Part shown: piece by piece, positions 48,040 through 60,310 of the stretch
How the letters are laid out: each line of letters opens with the position of its first letter
How positions within the stretch are numbered: the stretch's first letter is position 1
DNA from: Molanna angustata
Taxonomy: Eukaryota; Arthropoda; Insecta; Trichoptera; Molannidae
Reading direction: 5' to 3'
Length of the DNA: 64,000 bases
Assembly: GCA_963576475.1 (NCBI GenBank)
Contig: OY754981.1
Location: 25,443,411-25,507,410 of the forward strand
Made by a program: the position numbers and the translations under genes
Notes under the pieces: model-generated
The model's input: the letters and a program-made list of their open reading frames with translations, nothing else
Databases searched by the model: none
What the model was told of the DNA's origin: nothing

Positions 48040-48870
48040 ACGTGAAACCTGCTAGCGTACCATTATTTTCAATTTGATATTGCATCATTACTACAAAACG
48101 AATAATTTCGAAAAATAACTGAGATAGTTTGGAATATTCAAATTAATATTTTAATATTGTACTTTTTTAATATTAAATATTTTTATTTATTTTTAATATT
48201 TCTTAACTTTTTAATTGTGTAGGTACTGTATATATTTTTGTAGAAAAATAATAAGCATGTTCCGATTTTGTCATTTATCTTATATTTCTAAAAAAACTAT
48301 ACAGCGTAGAGCAATAAATATATATTTTTTTAAATTAAAGAAGACAAAAAATCTGGAAAAATATTTCAAGACATTTGCATTAATAATTCAGGTTTAAAAA
48401 AGAAATCTCAAAAACTTTTAAATCGCAATGGCACTGAATAAAAATAAATTTTAGATGGGTCGGTGGCAAAGTGGTAAGCGCGCTGGGCTAGTAATCCAAT
48501 GGTCGCGAGTTCGAATCCTGCCTCAACCGATTTCTTTCACCTATAGCACAAGCATTTATGCTTATTTTAGGGAACGTAGGAAGATGTATAAGTACTTGTT
48601 AAACAAGGATATTTTCATTTTTTATTAAAAAAAAATGATTTTTTGTAGGTTTCTTTACTAAACCTGAAGCATTAACGCAAATGTCAAGATATATTTATCC
48701 ATATATTCTTTGAAAATCGGGGTATGCCATAACTTTTCTACAAGAATTTATACAGAACATAATTAAAAAGTTAAGAAATATTTTTCTTCTTTAATACCCA
48801 ACTATCCGAGTTACTTTTTTCTAATCAGTATCAAATTGAAATATAATCACCTACGCTGGCAGCGGGCGAC
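48040..48870. mobile_element. Large foldback element, copy 2, with a SINE in the loop
   Basis: Left: CTGCTAGCGTACCATTATTT, ATATTTTTGTAGAAAAATAA, ATTAAAGAAGACAAAAAATC. The complement is at 48640-48870, ending CTACGCTGGCAG. Same family as 30880-31500. The arms are more diverged, and a SINE (48457-48625) sits at the centre. Confidence 0.7.
48457..48625 (+). mobile_element. tRNA-headed SINE, family 2
   Basis: GGTCGGTGGCAAAGTGGTAA (A box) and CGAGTTCGAATCCTGCC (B box), then CTATAGCACAAGCATTTATG. The cleanest family-2 head in the window. Confidence 0.78.
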
Positions 48871-49184
48871 CTCTTAAGCAAATTTGGTAAAATGTAAAGA
48901 GAAAAATGTGAGTACCTACCTACTGATGATAAACGCATGTTCGACAAATTTTTATAGAGTTAAAACATAGTAGGAATTTTATAAAAATTGTAATTTGTTT
49001 TTTTTATATATTTTTAAAAAACAAATAATATAATGATAAAAATAAAATATTTAATAATATAAACGAATATATAGAAATAGAAACATATTCTGAAATAGCC
49101 TGAATGCTTTCAATGGTTGAACTATCAAACGACCAAAAAGCGATATGGCTCTTTTTACTATATTAGTTGCATGTAACAAATGAG
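48871..49184. other. AT-rich spacer
   Basis: Nothing supported. Confidence 0.4.
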
Positions 49185-50030
49185 ATCCAACTGTCGCTAG
49201 CGATAGTACGTATAGTTGAAGAATAAGTACCAAACTAAAAACCCATATATACAAATTATTTGATATTTTAAGATATTTGATTTACTATACAACATATGTA
49301 CCTAGGTATGTATGTCTGCTATAAAAATTGTATGAGGCAATGTCGTCACTAAATTCAATTTTTATAAAAATTGTTAAAAAAATTTGAGATGTGCTAATAC
49401 AATGTTTATATTTTTTATAGAAAATTAAATTATCTAGTTGGGGTGTTTCGGTTTTTTTCGATGTTTTTAAAAAAATTGGAAATATAGGCAGTTAAACTCA
49501 TAAATTTATCATAAAAAAAAATTTCTTAATAAAAAATGTTTGTGAAACCCTGGAATTTTTTCGAAAAAAATAATTTGAGATTTTGTATTTGTCTATGTTT
49601 ATACCAATTTTCAGCGTTCTAGCTTTTATGGTTTCTGAGATATATGCAAAAATAAACCAAAATTTCAAAAGTTGATAACCCCTGACTGAAACAAAAATTC
49701 ACAATTCTGAGTAAAAAAGTTTTGTAGGCCTACAACTTTTTATATATTCTGAAAATTTGGGCTCTGTAAATTGAGCGGATCAAAAGTTATAAGGGACGGA
49801 CGGACACACACACACAGACACACACACAAAACTCACATAAAATGTTCTGCTCCGAATTCTGAGTAAATCCATGTATGGGAACATATATGCTGCGAGGCCT
49901 CTAGTTGGTGTTATTAGCATGCAAAAAGTCCACTACGCCATACAAAATGTTCCTTCGTACACGCATCTTGGCTTAATAATGTCGATTCATTCAGAGAATT
50001 GAATTCTCATGAACGAATCGACAGTTGGAT
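49185..50030 (+). mobile_element. TIR element 'ATCCAACTGTCG', fullest copy
   Basis: Starts ATCCAACTGTCGCTAGCG and ends GAATCGACAGTTGGAT, a 12-bp terminal inverted repeat. 846 bp, with no transposase. It contains the CA-rich stretch at 49800-49830. Two shorter relatives in this window (32215-32560 and 36443-36929) keep different parts. Confidence 0.72.
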
Positions 50031-52159
50031 TACCTACTCATTGGGTAGATGCATGATTTTATTATATTTCCAATAATATTCATCACGAAACATCAATAGT
50101 TACAAATTAAATAAAATTTAATTTGAATTTTACCAGATTGACATTTTTATGTTGGATTCGTGTTCAATTCACAATTTAGGTTTGTATTATCTTATATCCA
50201 GCTCCAATATTTTTTTTACACCTGACATCAGCTTTTTTTGTCTCCATTACACTCCCGTTCCAGTTTAGGGTCTGACTATGTGTGGGAGTGTTGCCCTCTG
50301 TGAACTACCGAAGAACTAACCAGCCGTAGCCCACTGGTCACCGGTCGTACAGCCAATATATCAAAATATAATAACAATAACGTCCGTCCCTCTCTCCCCC
50401 AAATCCTCACCCCAATCCTTTATACTGTCCAGTACTAAATTGAATGCTTTTCTATACCACAATGTAACTGTTATTCCTCCACAACTACCCGTTTTACTTA
50501 TGGGGATTTATAATGGGCCCTTTGCAAAGCTCTGAATAAAGTCCGGAGAACTCTAAAACCTTGCAGACACTGCACTTAAAGTGCCAAAGAGAGCTAATTA
50601 TGAGGAAACAGTCGGCTCGCTGTTCATTAAAAGTGAAGATAAGAAAAACGTATTTTTGACAAAAAGTTTTGAATGCCCTGAAGTTGCTCTTCATGACTAC
50701 AAGGTCCGTGTGTCCAATGGGTCCAAAAATTACCTCGGACATCGTTGTAGAGTCGGAATGTAGAGACGGAGAAGTTAGTGCGTTCAGTTAGTGCGATATA
50801 TTCAGAAGTCTGTTCAGGGTTATCACATGGCTGACATGAGGACGAATTGGCTAAGTGAAAACGCAAAAGATAACTTTCGGATCTGCCCTGTCAAGTAAGC
50901 AATTGCGTGGTCCAATAATCAGGAATAATCCAATGTAATAAATTTGAGTCCTCACATCGGGAAGAAATAAAAATGTCAGTCTGCCCACGGAAAAACGACG
51001 ACCGACGTTGCCAAACGGCTAGAAGAGAATTCTGGGCTAAGTTCTCAATCACTCCACAATGGAACTATGGAATATCTAAAATCAAGATAAATAAAGGTAT
51101 AAAGGTTTTATTCATTAACATCAAATCTTCAAAAACTATTTTCATGTACGAAAAATATATTATTATTATTACTTGGCACAAAGATATCAATAATGAATCG
51201 TATGAGAAATAAGTAAAACCATTATATTTTATGTATAATACTTAGTCGTCCACATAGGGGTAAGTCGTTTGACTTGTCCTGAAATCAATTTCCAGCAGAA
51301 GACATTTATCAAAATAATTCTTACACAGTCTTACTTTCCTGGACTGGTTAAAGTTACTTATATTGTATAATTTTTATCTTAATATTGGTATTTTAACAAG
51401 AAAATTTTCATCACCATATAGTTTACTTCTACTCAATTAAAATCAAATCAAATTGCCCCCATAAAAAATCAAATTGTCTTTATGAAGTGTTGGTCCATGC
51501 TGTTTATTTTTGTTCGTCTGTGATCTACACGCTACATCATTATATTTTCAAACATACCTACTATTTTCACCGCCGTAAAAATAATGATTCAAAAACCAGG
51601 ATTCTAGTCAGAATCCTAGTTTTAAATCAATGTTTTGCAGTGTGGAAAATATTATTATCCTTGGAAATATCATAGTGTTGGCCATAGGCGAGTAAAAGGA
51701 GCAGCATGAATTAGAATAGTTAAAAAATACAATTTTACTAAACAACGATTACACGATTCCTCATGAAGATTAAATTATTACTTTTATAATATTTTGGTCT
51801 TATGATTTTGGATGATGTGTGGATTTTTTCATCTAGATATCACGAGTTTTCTCGTTAAAACCCAGCGTTTCAAAGCAAGTATCACATCGTCGAATAACCT
51901 TCTTTGGGATTATAATTTAGATAATATTTTCTGCAGTGAATTTATCACAAATTTAGAACCTATAACAAAATTTGTAATATTTTTTGTAATTTACAAAAAA
52001 TTTTTTTGCAATCTTTTTTCTGAATACGTCAATATTTGGTTTTAAAATAGATTGTCGATGTATTGTCTAACGTATTAAAATATTTATTGAGTAAATATAT
52101 TTACTTATATATTTAACATATAATTTTCAACCAATAAAATCATTTGAAGACGTATTTTG
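50031..52159. other. Spacer
   Basis: 50260-50960 has more balanced base composition and short open frames on both strands (50581-50763 plus, 50494-50742 minus) without known domains. The rest is AT-rich. A host exon cannot be excluded, but none is supported. Confidence 0.35.
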
Positions 52160-52400
52160 AACGAGGATAAAACATCGTCATCGTCATCGTCATCACCAAT
52201 GGCGCTGCAACCCAAGAACTTTCCGCCATTCCTCCTGGTCCATCGCCCGCACCTTCTGATTGATTGTTTTCAAGTCCGACGATTGCAGTCCAGCACAGAT
52301 GCAAGATTGGTAATAAGTTTATTCTATAGATATCACGGGAGATGCTCAGACGAACTTGCATTCCTGGTCCATCTTCCACCCATTCACAATAAAGTTAGTG
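52160..52400 (-). repeat. GC-richer fragment, possible transposon piece
   Basis: CATCGTCATCGTCATCGTCA leads into GGCGCTGCAACCCAAGAAC and TTCCGCCATTCCTCCTGGTC. The trinucleotide run beside a GC-richer body resembles the GATGAT-type tails of lepidopteran retroposons read on minus. Not identified further. Confidence 0.35.
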
Positions 52401-53324
52401 GTTTTACTCTATATTAACACCCGTTCACAGTAAACCTACAATATACACGAACCACTGAATATTATTATAATTTTTTTGAACTAACATTGAACTGTCAAAT
52501 GACAAATTTTAAGCCCTGTAGGTGCATTGTAGAATCGCTAAACCTATCTTTCGTAACTCATTGTATAAGCTTCAGCAAAAAATTGTGTTAAAAGTAAAAA
52601 AAAAAACATAACTCAATTTATAGACATTAATATTTAGAATAGATATTGAGATATATTTTCATTTTAGATATTTTAGTAATGAACCATTTGAGAAATAATG
52701 TATGAACATGTGTTCCAACGTATCGTCTCATGTGTTTTCCAGATTTCCAAAATATATTGAAGAAACTTTTAGCCTCGTTTTTGTTAAGATATAATTTTGT
52801 TTTCTCCCAGTTTTTGAAAACATTTTTTTTTCTTACGAGCATATTAGTTTTCTTTGCTGTGAATGGCTACGTTGAAAGTTGTTTATTATTTTTGAGACCA
52901 AGGAAAATTTATTCATATCTCTGATCTATTTTAATTTTTTAGGTGCCTTGTTTTGTGCACATGTTTTCGTGATATAAAATGGATTCATTTTCAAATGAAA
53001 ATAAAAAAAAAAACAGTTAATGAGAATGGAAAACTTTAAAGTTATATGTATTTAATATAAAGTAAATTGAACGCAACTTGGCTCTGTGGGATACAATATT
53101 TGGCAGCAGGTATGGCATAGAACTTATAGTTCATTCTACGCATATTCAAAAACATCACGACAAGATTAATCAGAGTATGTCTTTTATATGACATTATGAA
53201 CAGTCTGTGATTACCCACTGCATGACATATGCCTCTCGCCTCTCTCCTACTATATGACACGTGTCAAGATAATATTGTAAAAATACGTTTGAAAATTGTG
53301 AATAGGTATAAATCACGGCATTCG
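52401..53324. other. AT-rich spacer
   Basis: Nothing supported. Confidence 0.4.
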
Positions 53325-53436
53325 TCACTCAGTTTGTTAGGTATCTGACTGCTGATCCAATGGTCCCGGATTCGATTCCCGGCCGAGACACAGTATTTAA
53401 TTGTGTTTCAGTCTGGATCTCTGTGACGACTATTTT

Positions 53437-53623
53437 ATTTATTTATTTAGAAAAAACATGATGTTTTACAAAAAATGGTGAGACAATGACAAAGTAAATC
53501 ATTTAAAACTGGGACAATGGAAGGATATACAGTACACATCTATACCATTGCACCATCGTACGTTATTCTTTCTGTTAATGTTTTCACTCTCCAATATGCT
53601 AGGGATAGTCCCTGTGTTTTACT
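53437..53623 (-). mobile_element. LINE 3' end fragment inserted in the SINE
   Basis: On the minus strand it ends in (AAAT)n (TTATTTATTTATTTAG on plus), a LINE-type tail. The body TTTTACAAAAAATGGTGAGA has no coding. 58150-58200 starts in a similar way. Confidence 0.45.
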
Positions 53624-53905
53624 TCTTCTTCTTTCTCCTTAGCGCTTTTGTCCAGTTTCTATTGGGGTACGCTTTGACCATGATCCTGGAATTGGCGAGT
53701 CTGGTTATTACATTGAAGCGACTGCCATCTGACTTTCGAAACCCTTAGAAAGGGGAACCAGACAAATTGGATCATGGCTACACAAAGCTAGTGATATAAA
53801 TCCGCACATAGATTTTTTAAAAATCCAGAGGTGCGTGCCCCACCCGGATTCGAACCGTCGACCTCAAGCATGTGAGGCGACGACATTACCGCTGGGCTAT
53901 CACCG
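53624..53905 (-). mobile_element. tRNA-headed SINE, family 4, with 13-bp target duplication
   Basis: Minus strand: GGTGATAGCCCAGCGGTAAT (A box), CGACGGTTCGAATCCGGG (B box), then a ~200-bp body including GGGTTTCGAAAGTCAGATGG and a GAAGAAGAAG 3' end. CCTGTGTTTTACT lies on both sides (53611-53623 and 53906-53918), which fixes the exact limits and shows insertion by a LINE-type mechanism. Confidence 0.85.
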
Positions 53906-54299
53906 CCTGTGTTTTACTGTGTTGATTAATATCGTAAGTATCCTAAATGTGGCAACTTATAATTGGGTACGCGTTAAAATAATATTTTACATTGTACCTA
54001 TAAGTTGCCTAAGAATAAATAAATAAATCTCCATTATTCCAGTATCATCATAAAATCCGTATACAATACATAAAAATTGTTCGTTAGAAAATTATAAAAA
54101 TTGTTAGTAAATGAAAAATAATTATTACAAGTTGTCCAAGTGTGGTTTTGATTTACGACCCACATGACTACAACGAATTGTTTTATTTTATTTCCACATG
54201 TAAAGTAAAACTTATATATAATTGCACACGAATAACTTGATCTGCTTACAAATATCTCTATCATTATTTTATAGATCTATTGAGTAATTATGAATCGCC

Positions 54300-54425
54300 A
54301 ATAAAATCTCTATTTCAGAAATGGAGACCGTGGGTCTAAAAAGCCCAAAAAGTCGAATGAAAATACTTAGATGAGGCCTACATCCAGCAGTGGAGAGATG
54401 GCTGAAAGAAAAAGAAAAATAAGAA
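54300..54425 (+). mobile_element. LINE 3' tail with GAGGCCTACATCCAGCAGTG
   Basis: GATGAGGCCTACATCCAGCA, then GTGGAGAGATGGCTGA. This phrase (GAGGCCTATGTCCAGCAGTGGA in its usual form) is the familiar 3' end of a very common lepidopteran LINE. Only the tail remains. Confidence 0.6.
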
Positions 54426-55740
54426 TGAGATATCAGATATGGAACTCAAAAAATCTTTCAAACAAAATTTCTTCTATAATATTCCAACTTCGTCTCTATT
54501 GAGATGCTAAAAATTTGTAAAAAATATCACTAACTCCTGATAGGAAATATCCAATGTTTGCGTGTATGCAACTTTTAAAAAATATTAGATTTACATACAC
54601 ATTGGTACAAGTAGGTAAACAAGCCAAAAATAAAACAATATTTCTGGAGCAGTTCAGGGGTGACATCTGTGCGAGAAAAATGTCACCTCATGCATTTACA
54701 AAAAAAACTACTCAATAGATGGCGTTAAAAAAAGTTTCTTTGTTACTTCATAGATGGCGATAGCAAAAACGTCTTATTTTCAAACGATCTATTTCTCATT
54801 ATAAAAATAACTCAATAAGAAGGCATAATTGGTGAACGTTGCGCAAGCGTACCAAAAATGAAGTATTAGGTACATAAATTTATAAATATAAAACTATAAG
54901 TATGTGCAATATTATAACTGTTTCATTATACCCGCTATACAATACAATCTCGCGTTAATTATTGCTTTGAACGTAAATTTTATTTATGAAAGCTTTATGG
55001 TTTGTTGCAAATGACTTTTTCCATTGTCAACAGTTTTTTTGCAAAATAATAATTTTGATACTACATGTAATAAAACTACATTTTAACTTGGGTAATCTAG
55101 GATTAACTGGTGGCTTAAACAAGTCTGTTCAAATGCGTTTCACATTAATGTTTTTCGTGCAAAACATTGAAGCGTTATAAAGATTTTTTACATATTTTTA
55201 ATTGTAGTAAACAGATCATATTTTAGAATTAATAATAAAAAACACACCAGAGAAAATACCGAGAGGATTCCATGAAATTATCAGTACAAAAACTATAACA
55301 AATTAAAAAGCACTTTGGAAGAGATAAAAGGAAATAGAGCTAAAAGAATGAGGATTATAAAAGAACTAAACGGATTTTTTTTATTTTTTCTATTACCGTG
55401 TATTTACGTTGAAGAAAAATTGAATAAAAAAAAGATCCAGCGAGAAAATAATATAATGGAGATACATCTACATAATGATTTATATGAGTGAATTTATCCT
55501 TTCCTTTAGCATCATGACTGAGAATGGCAGCCACAATCAATCGTTCGACGACTGGCCTGCTTCCATGTAGGACAGCTTTGACCAGCGGTATTATCCAATC
55601 TAGAACTCAATATTTAGCTAAGAACTTATCTTAATAATGGAGAATAAAAGGTAGCGTCCATTCAGGCACAGGGGACGGATCGGATCGATCGGATCAGACG
55701 GATTTGAGAATTCTTTGTATAGGAATTCATACAAGTGCGT
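54426..55740. other. AT-rich spacer
   Basis: ATAGATGGCG occurs twice near 54716-54760. A ~30-bp ACTTCGTCTCTATTGAGATG relative of 30090 is at 54487. GGATCGGATCGATCGGATC at about 55676 is palindromic. No gene. Confidence 0.4.
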
Positions 55741-56673
55741 CCACTTGATGAGCCCTCTCTCCGACCACGAGGAAACATCAAAGCCAATGTGAGGAAGAAA
55801 AGGAGACAAATGAGGTGAGACTATGAAAATTCTTTTAGTACGGCGCATTTATTCAAAATATCAGTCTAGTTGGTTCATGGCAATTAAATAATAAAAAAAA
55901 AACAAACACAACAACAGAGTTCAACAAAACAACAAAACAAAACGAAGAATAACAGTCCAACTCTCAAACACAACCGAGCACGAAGAGACGCCGACCAGAA
56001 GGTGCAGCCCCAGGGTACAGCGACATCCTCTCTCCAGGCATGTCACTGTCTTCCACGTGGTGGCTGAAAGTCCGGCGGGGCCCAGCCTGTGTGTCAGGCT
56101 GGCAGGTCCTTCTCGTACTCGGCATAGTTTCCTCTTCTCTGCAAGGCAGTCACCCATGGCTGGCTCCATGCCACACGGCAACGCTATGAAGGCGCATCTC
56201 GACAGAGGTGGCAGGCCAGCTGGGAGCCTCACCGGAGGCGAACCGACGCCCCAGACAACACGGAAAGGCCCTCGTGGTCCAATCTGCGAGCCGCCGCGTT
56301 CCCTGCTGCGGTGGCCCAACACTGCGCCCTGCCTCCACGCCTCTGCCCTGTTGATGCCCTCATCTTGGCTCCGTAGCACCGGCAGCGTCCATGCGCGTGA
56401 GGTGTCCTGTTAAGCAGACCTCCTGCGCCGTCGAAAATATGGCCGCCATCGGGAGCACGTGTCGACCGATGACGGCGTCACACCAAACCGTCCGTCCTTC
56501 ACCAGCGTCGAATGCCAAGAGAGCGCGTGCCATAGCGCGTGCTAGCTGCTAGCTGCAAGTTTCGTTGCTCGCCCGCAAAACAGCCAGCACTAGTATCTTT
56601 CCAGGAATGTTGCCGTGGTAAAAAAATTAAAAATATCGTTTTTCGGCAAAATTTATTCTCGGGCATAACACAC
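55741..56673 (-). mobile_element. GC-rich dispersed repeat, copy 2 (about 933 bp)
   Basis: Same orientation and limits as 15578-16502. Similarity is very high in the core (about 55960-56500) and lower at 56500-56640, where the copies differ by substitutions and small indels. Frames at 55921-56379 and 56057-56413 are again composition effects. Confidence 0.55.
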
Positions 56674-56968
56674 TGATCGGAATGCCGATGACGTCGCTAG
56701 GTGAGGCAAAAATCCGATCGTATCTGTTATTTTGCATTTCTACGGTGATGTATGGTGATTTATTTCTATGGTGATCGCCTTTTTTTTATTAAAAAAATAT
56801 TATTTAATTTTTTTTATAAACGTTATTACTTTGTATGATTCACGTTATTGAAATTTAAATTACGACAGGTTTCGGAACTAACCTTTCCCTCCTCAGGCAG
56901 ATTTTCAATATTTTCATCATTTTTACGTAGTTTGGTAGTGGAATAATATTGTAAATTCGAATGTTTAG

Positions 56969-57382
56969 ATGTTTGTTTCCCAATCACGCGAAAACGCCGA
57001 AAGATTTTGGATGAAATTTGGCTTTAAGAAATGTATAGGTATCCTAGAAAAGGCTATGGAATATTTTTTATATTCATCTTTTCATTCATCATGTATGCGA
57101 TTACCAAGCCGAAAAAAAAACAAGTTTCATGCAACATCTATGGAAAATTGTGTTAGCAATTTGTGTCGGCAACCGGATTGTCACGGATTGCCACGGAGGG
57201 TCTGGGGTACAGCAAAAACGATTGAGAACAGAGCAGGGCTGCTGCAACTGCTACTTACTCTGGAGGTGGTGAAAAATGGATATGAGCAGTCGGTGAAACA
57301 CGTGGTGCAAGACTGCTATCTTGAGAAATTTAGTAGAAGCCTCCAAGGCATAAACGAGGTGATACTAACAGGCTACTCATGA
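56969..57382 (+). other. Unidentified 137-codon open frame
   Basis: The second half (about 57180-57382) has coding-like composition: WGTAKTIENRAGLLQLLLTL, then VKHVVQDCYLEKF. The first half looks like noise. AG at 57232 or earlier and AACGAG|GTGATA at 57353-57364 could be splice sites of an exon. I recognise no family. It may be a host exon, a transposon piece or chance. Confidence 0.25.
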
Positions 57383-57409
57383 TGTTTACAAATCTTTTGG
57401 ATTATTTTT

Positions 57410-57579
57410 TTTAAATAATGAATATGTCTTTGTAACAAGTAGGTACCATCATCATACATTCCCTAAACTAAGTATAAATACATGTACTATATAGATGAAC
57501 GAAATCGGTCGTGGCAGGATTCGAAATTGCGATCACTGAATTACTAATCCAGCGCGCCAACCGCTCTGCTACCACCCAT
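57410..57579 (-). mobile_element. tRNA-headed SINE, family 2
   Basis: The minus strand has GGTGGTAGCAGAGCGGTTGG and TTCGAATCCTGCCACGACC. The body TTTAGGGAATGTATGATGAT then ACCTACTTGTTACAAAG matches 2840-2998. Confidence 0.7.
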
Positions 57580-58124
57580 CTAAATATAATATACTTTTTT
57601 ATTTAATCTTATTAATTTCAATCAAATAAATTAATTGATACAAAAAATAATGACAATTTCATAGAAAACTTAGATGTAAGCTACATAATATGATTGAGTA
57701 TAATTTTCGTCAAACTTCTTGACCCATTTTACCGGGGACGGTAAGTGGCACATATACAAACCAACCAAAAAGTCACAATTTTGCGCACGCGGATGTCTGG
57801 TTCAGGTTGTTTAACGATAGTAATTATACTGATTTATAGAAAACCAAAATTATGTTTTTAGCCGAGATAGCCATCCAATACAAATCTCCAACTTAAGGGC
57901 TAAGAAAATCATGGACTGACATGGTAAGTAACACTGAGGTACTACGCAGAGCCAACACCAACAGATAATTATTCACCAATATTAAGCTCCGTAAAGTATC
58001 GTACTTCGGCCATATTTTAAGAGGTTAATATCCATTTTTTAAATTACTACAAGTTAATAACTTGTAGTAATTTAAATTAAATTAAATTGTTTTTGCGTAT
58101 ATGTTTTTTTTTCATTTTATATGT
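57580..58124. other. Spacer with a perfect palindrome at 58041-58073
   Basis: AAATTACTACAAGTTA is mirrored exactly around one A. The rest is AT-rich with no gene. Confidence 0.5.
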
Positions 58125-58800
58125 TTTATTTATTTTTATTTTATTTATTTTATTTATTTACGGTAAAATAAAACCATTTACATAAAAAAGTACAGAATAA
58201 AGATACATCACATCATCTTAAATTAAAAATATACAAATCAAAAAGTATATATATATGTAGGTATATGAATATAAGTGAAAATAAAAATAGTTTTTCCTTA
58301 TTTAGAATTAGAATTCTTATTCAAATACAAATCATAAAAAGATAATTAAAAACAAAGAAAGTAACAAGAATACAAATAGGTACATAAGTATAAAAATCAA
58401 GAGAAAGTTAAAAAATATAAAGAATATTGGAAACATATACAATAGAAATTAAAAATAAAAAAAAATAAAAAAACACAATTGAAAATGTTACGAAAACAAT
58501 ACTGATCTCAGTTCAATTTTCAATTTGTATAAGCTTATATTGAAAATGTCAGCAACAAACGCATACTCATTCTCCAAACGATGAATTCTGGGAAACGGAG
58601 AATGGCTATGGGCTTCGGTCCTCATTATATCGCAATTAAATATTGATGAGTGCCTCGTAAATCTGATATGTATATGAAACTTAATCAATGAAATTAATGA
58701 TGGACAGTCAAATTCAGAATATATGATCTTGTACAGGACAATCAAGTTCGACATAATTCTTCTATTGGATAATTTCGGCAAGCAGAGTTAATTTCTTAGG
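58125..58800 (-). pseudogene. 5'-truncated LINE: RT C-terminus, 3' UTR and (TAAA)n tail
   Basis: The minus strand from about 58790 encodes LPKLSNRRIMSNLIVLYKII, then DCPSLISLIKFHI, then HSHSPFPRIHRLENEYAF and IFNISLYKLKIEL before a stop near 58488. This is the C-terminal series (LP.L..RR...L..LYKI, D.P.LL..I.F.VP, R.CRL.N....DIF..SL..FK) of CR1/Jockey-like LINEs. A ~350-bp AT-rich 3' UTR follows and ends in TAAAT repeats at about 58125-58160. The ORF is uninterrupted over ~97 residues but lacks all catalytic domains. Confidence 0.72.
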
Positions 58801-58894
58801 AAGTCATAGTTTATATCGTACAAAGATAAATAGCTTTTGCTTGTATTATATCAAAATTTTGGTACATACCATAAATGTAATAGTTTTTCACCAA

Positions 58895-58995
58895 TTGAAT
58901 ATGGTTGGTTGGAAGATATTGCCATTTGGCAATAAGCCGCCATTGTGCACTTGTGCTCAGAAAGTTTAAAATAAATAAATAAATAAATAAAAAAT
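58895..58995 (+). mobile_element. LINE 3' tail
   Basis: TGGTTGGTTGGAAGATATTG, CCATTTGGCAATAAGCCGCC, then AAATAAATAAATAAATAAA. Same tail as 1064-1161 and 20930-21035. Confidence 0.68.
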
Positions 58996-60051
58996 AACGT
59001 ATTTGGACCACGTCATGAGTAGCCCCTTCATAATAAGCAGTGGACTAGCTCTCAGCGCTGGAATCGAGGCTTTGAAATCTGATATAAAACCATTCGAAAA
59101 GTAAAGTACAAAGCAAAAGTAGCCTTAACAACTCATTTTTTTTGTAAACCGGACGTTTGATATGTGTTCGTTCCTTCAATACGAACTAAACAGCTTGGAA
59201 TATACAAATGGAAAAGTCTATGAATAGAACACAATACAGGGAATTTGAAAAGATATAAACTATGTAGATTCCTACACGACTTTCATATAAATACACATAT
59301 ATTTGATGGTTTGGATGTGCATGTAGTTGAGGCTTTATCCGCTGTGTCTATGTCAAAGATACATAGATACCGTTTCAGGAAGTGTTGAGGTCTCCCACAG
59401 GATGTTCTCTGGTTGCCTAGCAACTACATCACCTATCTCCATTGGACGTTCATATATTATACAGTTGTACAACGATATTTGAACAATACCAAGAACTGAG
59501 CCCCTATCAGCTTACTCAACCTGACCCCATAAAAATATCAATGAAAAATATTTATCTATTTGTACAAAATTTCTTCCAACCAACCAGATTACAAGTATGA
59601 AAAATTTTATATGCATATCGACAAAAGAATGAAAGCGAAAAAAATAAAGAATATATACATTACACAAAGATAAATATTAAAAACATCATAGCTAAAAAGG
59701 ATTGGGAACGAATATTGATAGAGAGAGAGAGAGATTTCATATTCTCTTTCGATTGAAATAAGAATCTACTTCATAGGCCTTGTATTTTTTTATTTAGTTA
59801 CAAAAAAACTAAAAAAGGGATTTACTAAAACAAATTAAAAAAAAATATTAGGCAAATTCAAATTAAAAAAAAAAACTCATGCAATAGAATAAGGATGTAA
59901 ATACAAACTGTTCTTTATTTCTAAGACGTATCTTTTGAGGTTACTGAAAATAAAAATTTCAAATTTTATATTTCCTGAGCTTGGGGTCACTAACGAAATA
60001 TTTTACATTAAAAAAACGAGAAGCAGTATTCAGGTATCCTTCAATATACAA
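58996..60051. other. AT-rich spacer
   Basis: GTCATGAGTAGCCCC at 59014 recurs as a variant at 17916-17930 (inverted) and 18159-18172, so a transposon crumb is present. (GA)6 is at about 59721-59732, and a decayed inverted LINE tail is near 59570-59590. No gene. Confidence 0.4.
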
Positions 60052-60310
60052 TGGGGTCTAAGCGAGTATTAGATATACAAATTTGCAAAATTTGGAAGGA
60101 ATCGAATGAGTACTTTTCCCAATAATCGATAAAGTAAAATAAACACGCCGCATATCGCACATAACAGAGTACACACAGATACATTGTGATGAAACTTTCA
60201 GAATAAAATCTCAGCATGATACTAGTTGATAATCTGCAATTAAAAAAATTGCCTTAAAATTGTGAAATCCTAATTCCCCACTTTATTCCCTAGGGTTAAT
60301 GAGGAGTAAT
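60052..60310 (-). mobile_element. Partial copy of the TIR 'ACTCCTCACTA' element
   Basis: Inverted match to 37092-37330: GGGGTCTAAGCGAGTATTAG, GCAAAATTTGGAAGGAATCG, TAATGAGGAGTAATAG. The far half is missing. Confidence 0.62.

Larger units (their letters stand above)
53325..54030 (+). mobile_element. SINE family 3, split by two nested insertions
   Basis: Head GTCACTCAGTTTGTTAGGTA and CCCGGATTCGATTCCCGG, then TTTCAGTCTGGATCTCTGTG. It breaks near 53437 and resumes near 53923 with TTGATTAATATCGTAAGTAT, GTGGCAACTTATAATTGGGT and an AAATAAATAAAT tail. The sequence across the gap matches the uninterrupted order at 45060-45130. Confidence 0.72.

Noticed and set aside
48457..48530. A functional tRNA gene
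   Set aside because: A and B boxes are good, but the molecule does not close into a proper acceptor stem and continues into a SINE body shared by five copies. The same holds for the heads at 17600, 44955, 53832-53905 and 62511.
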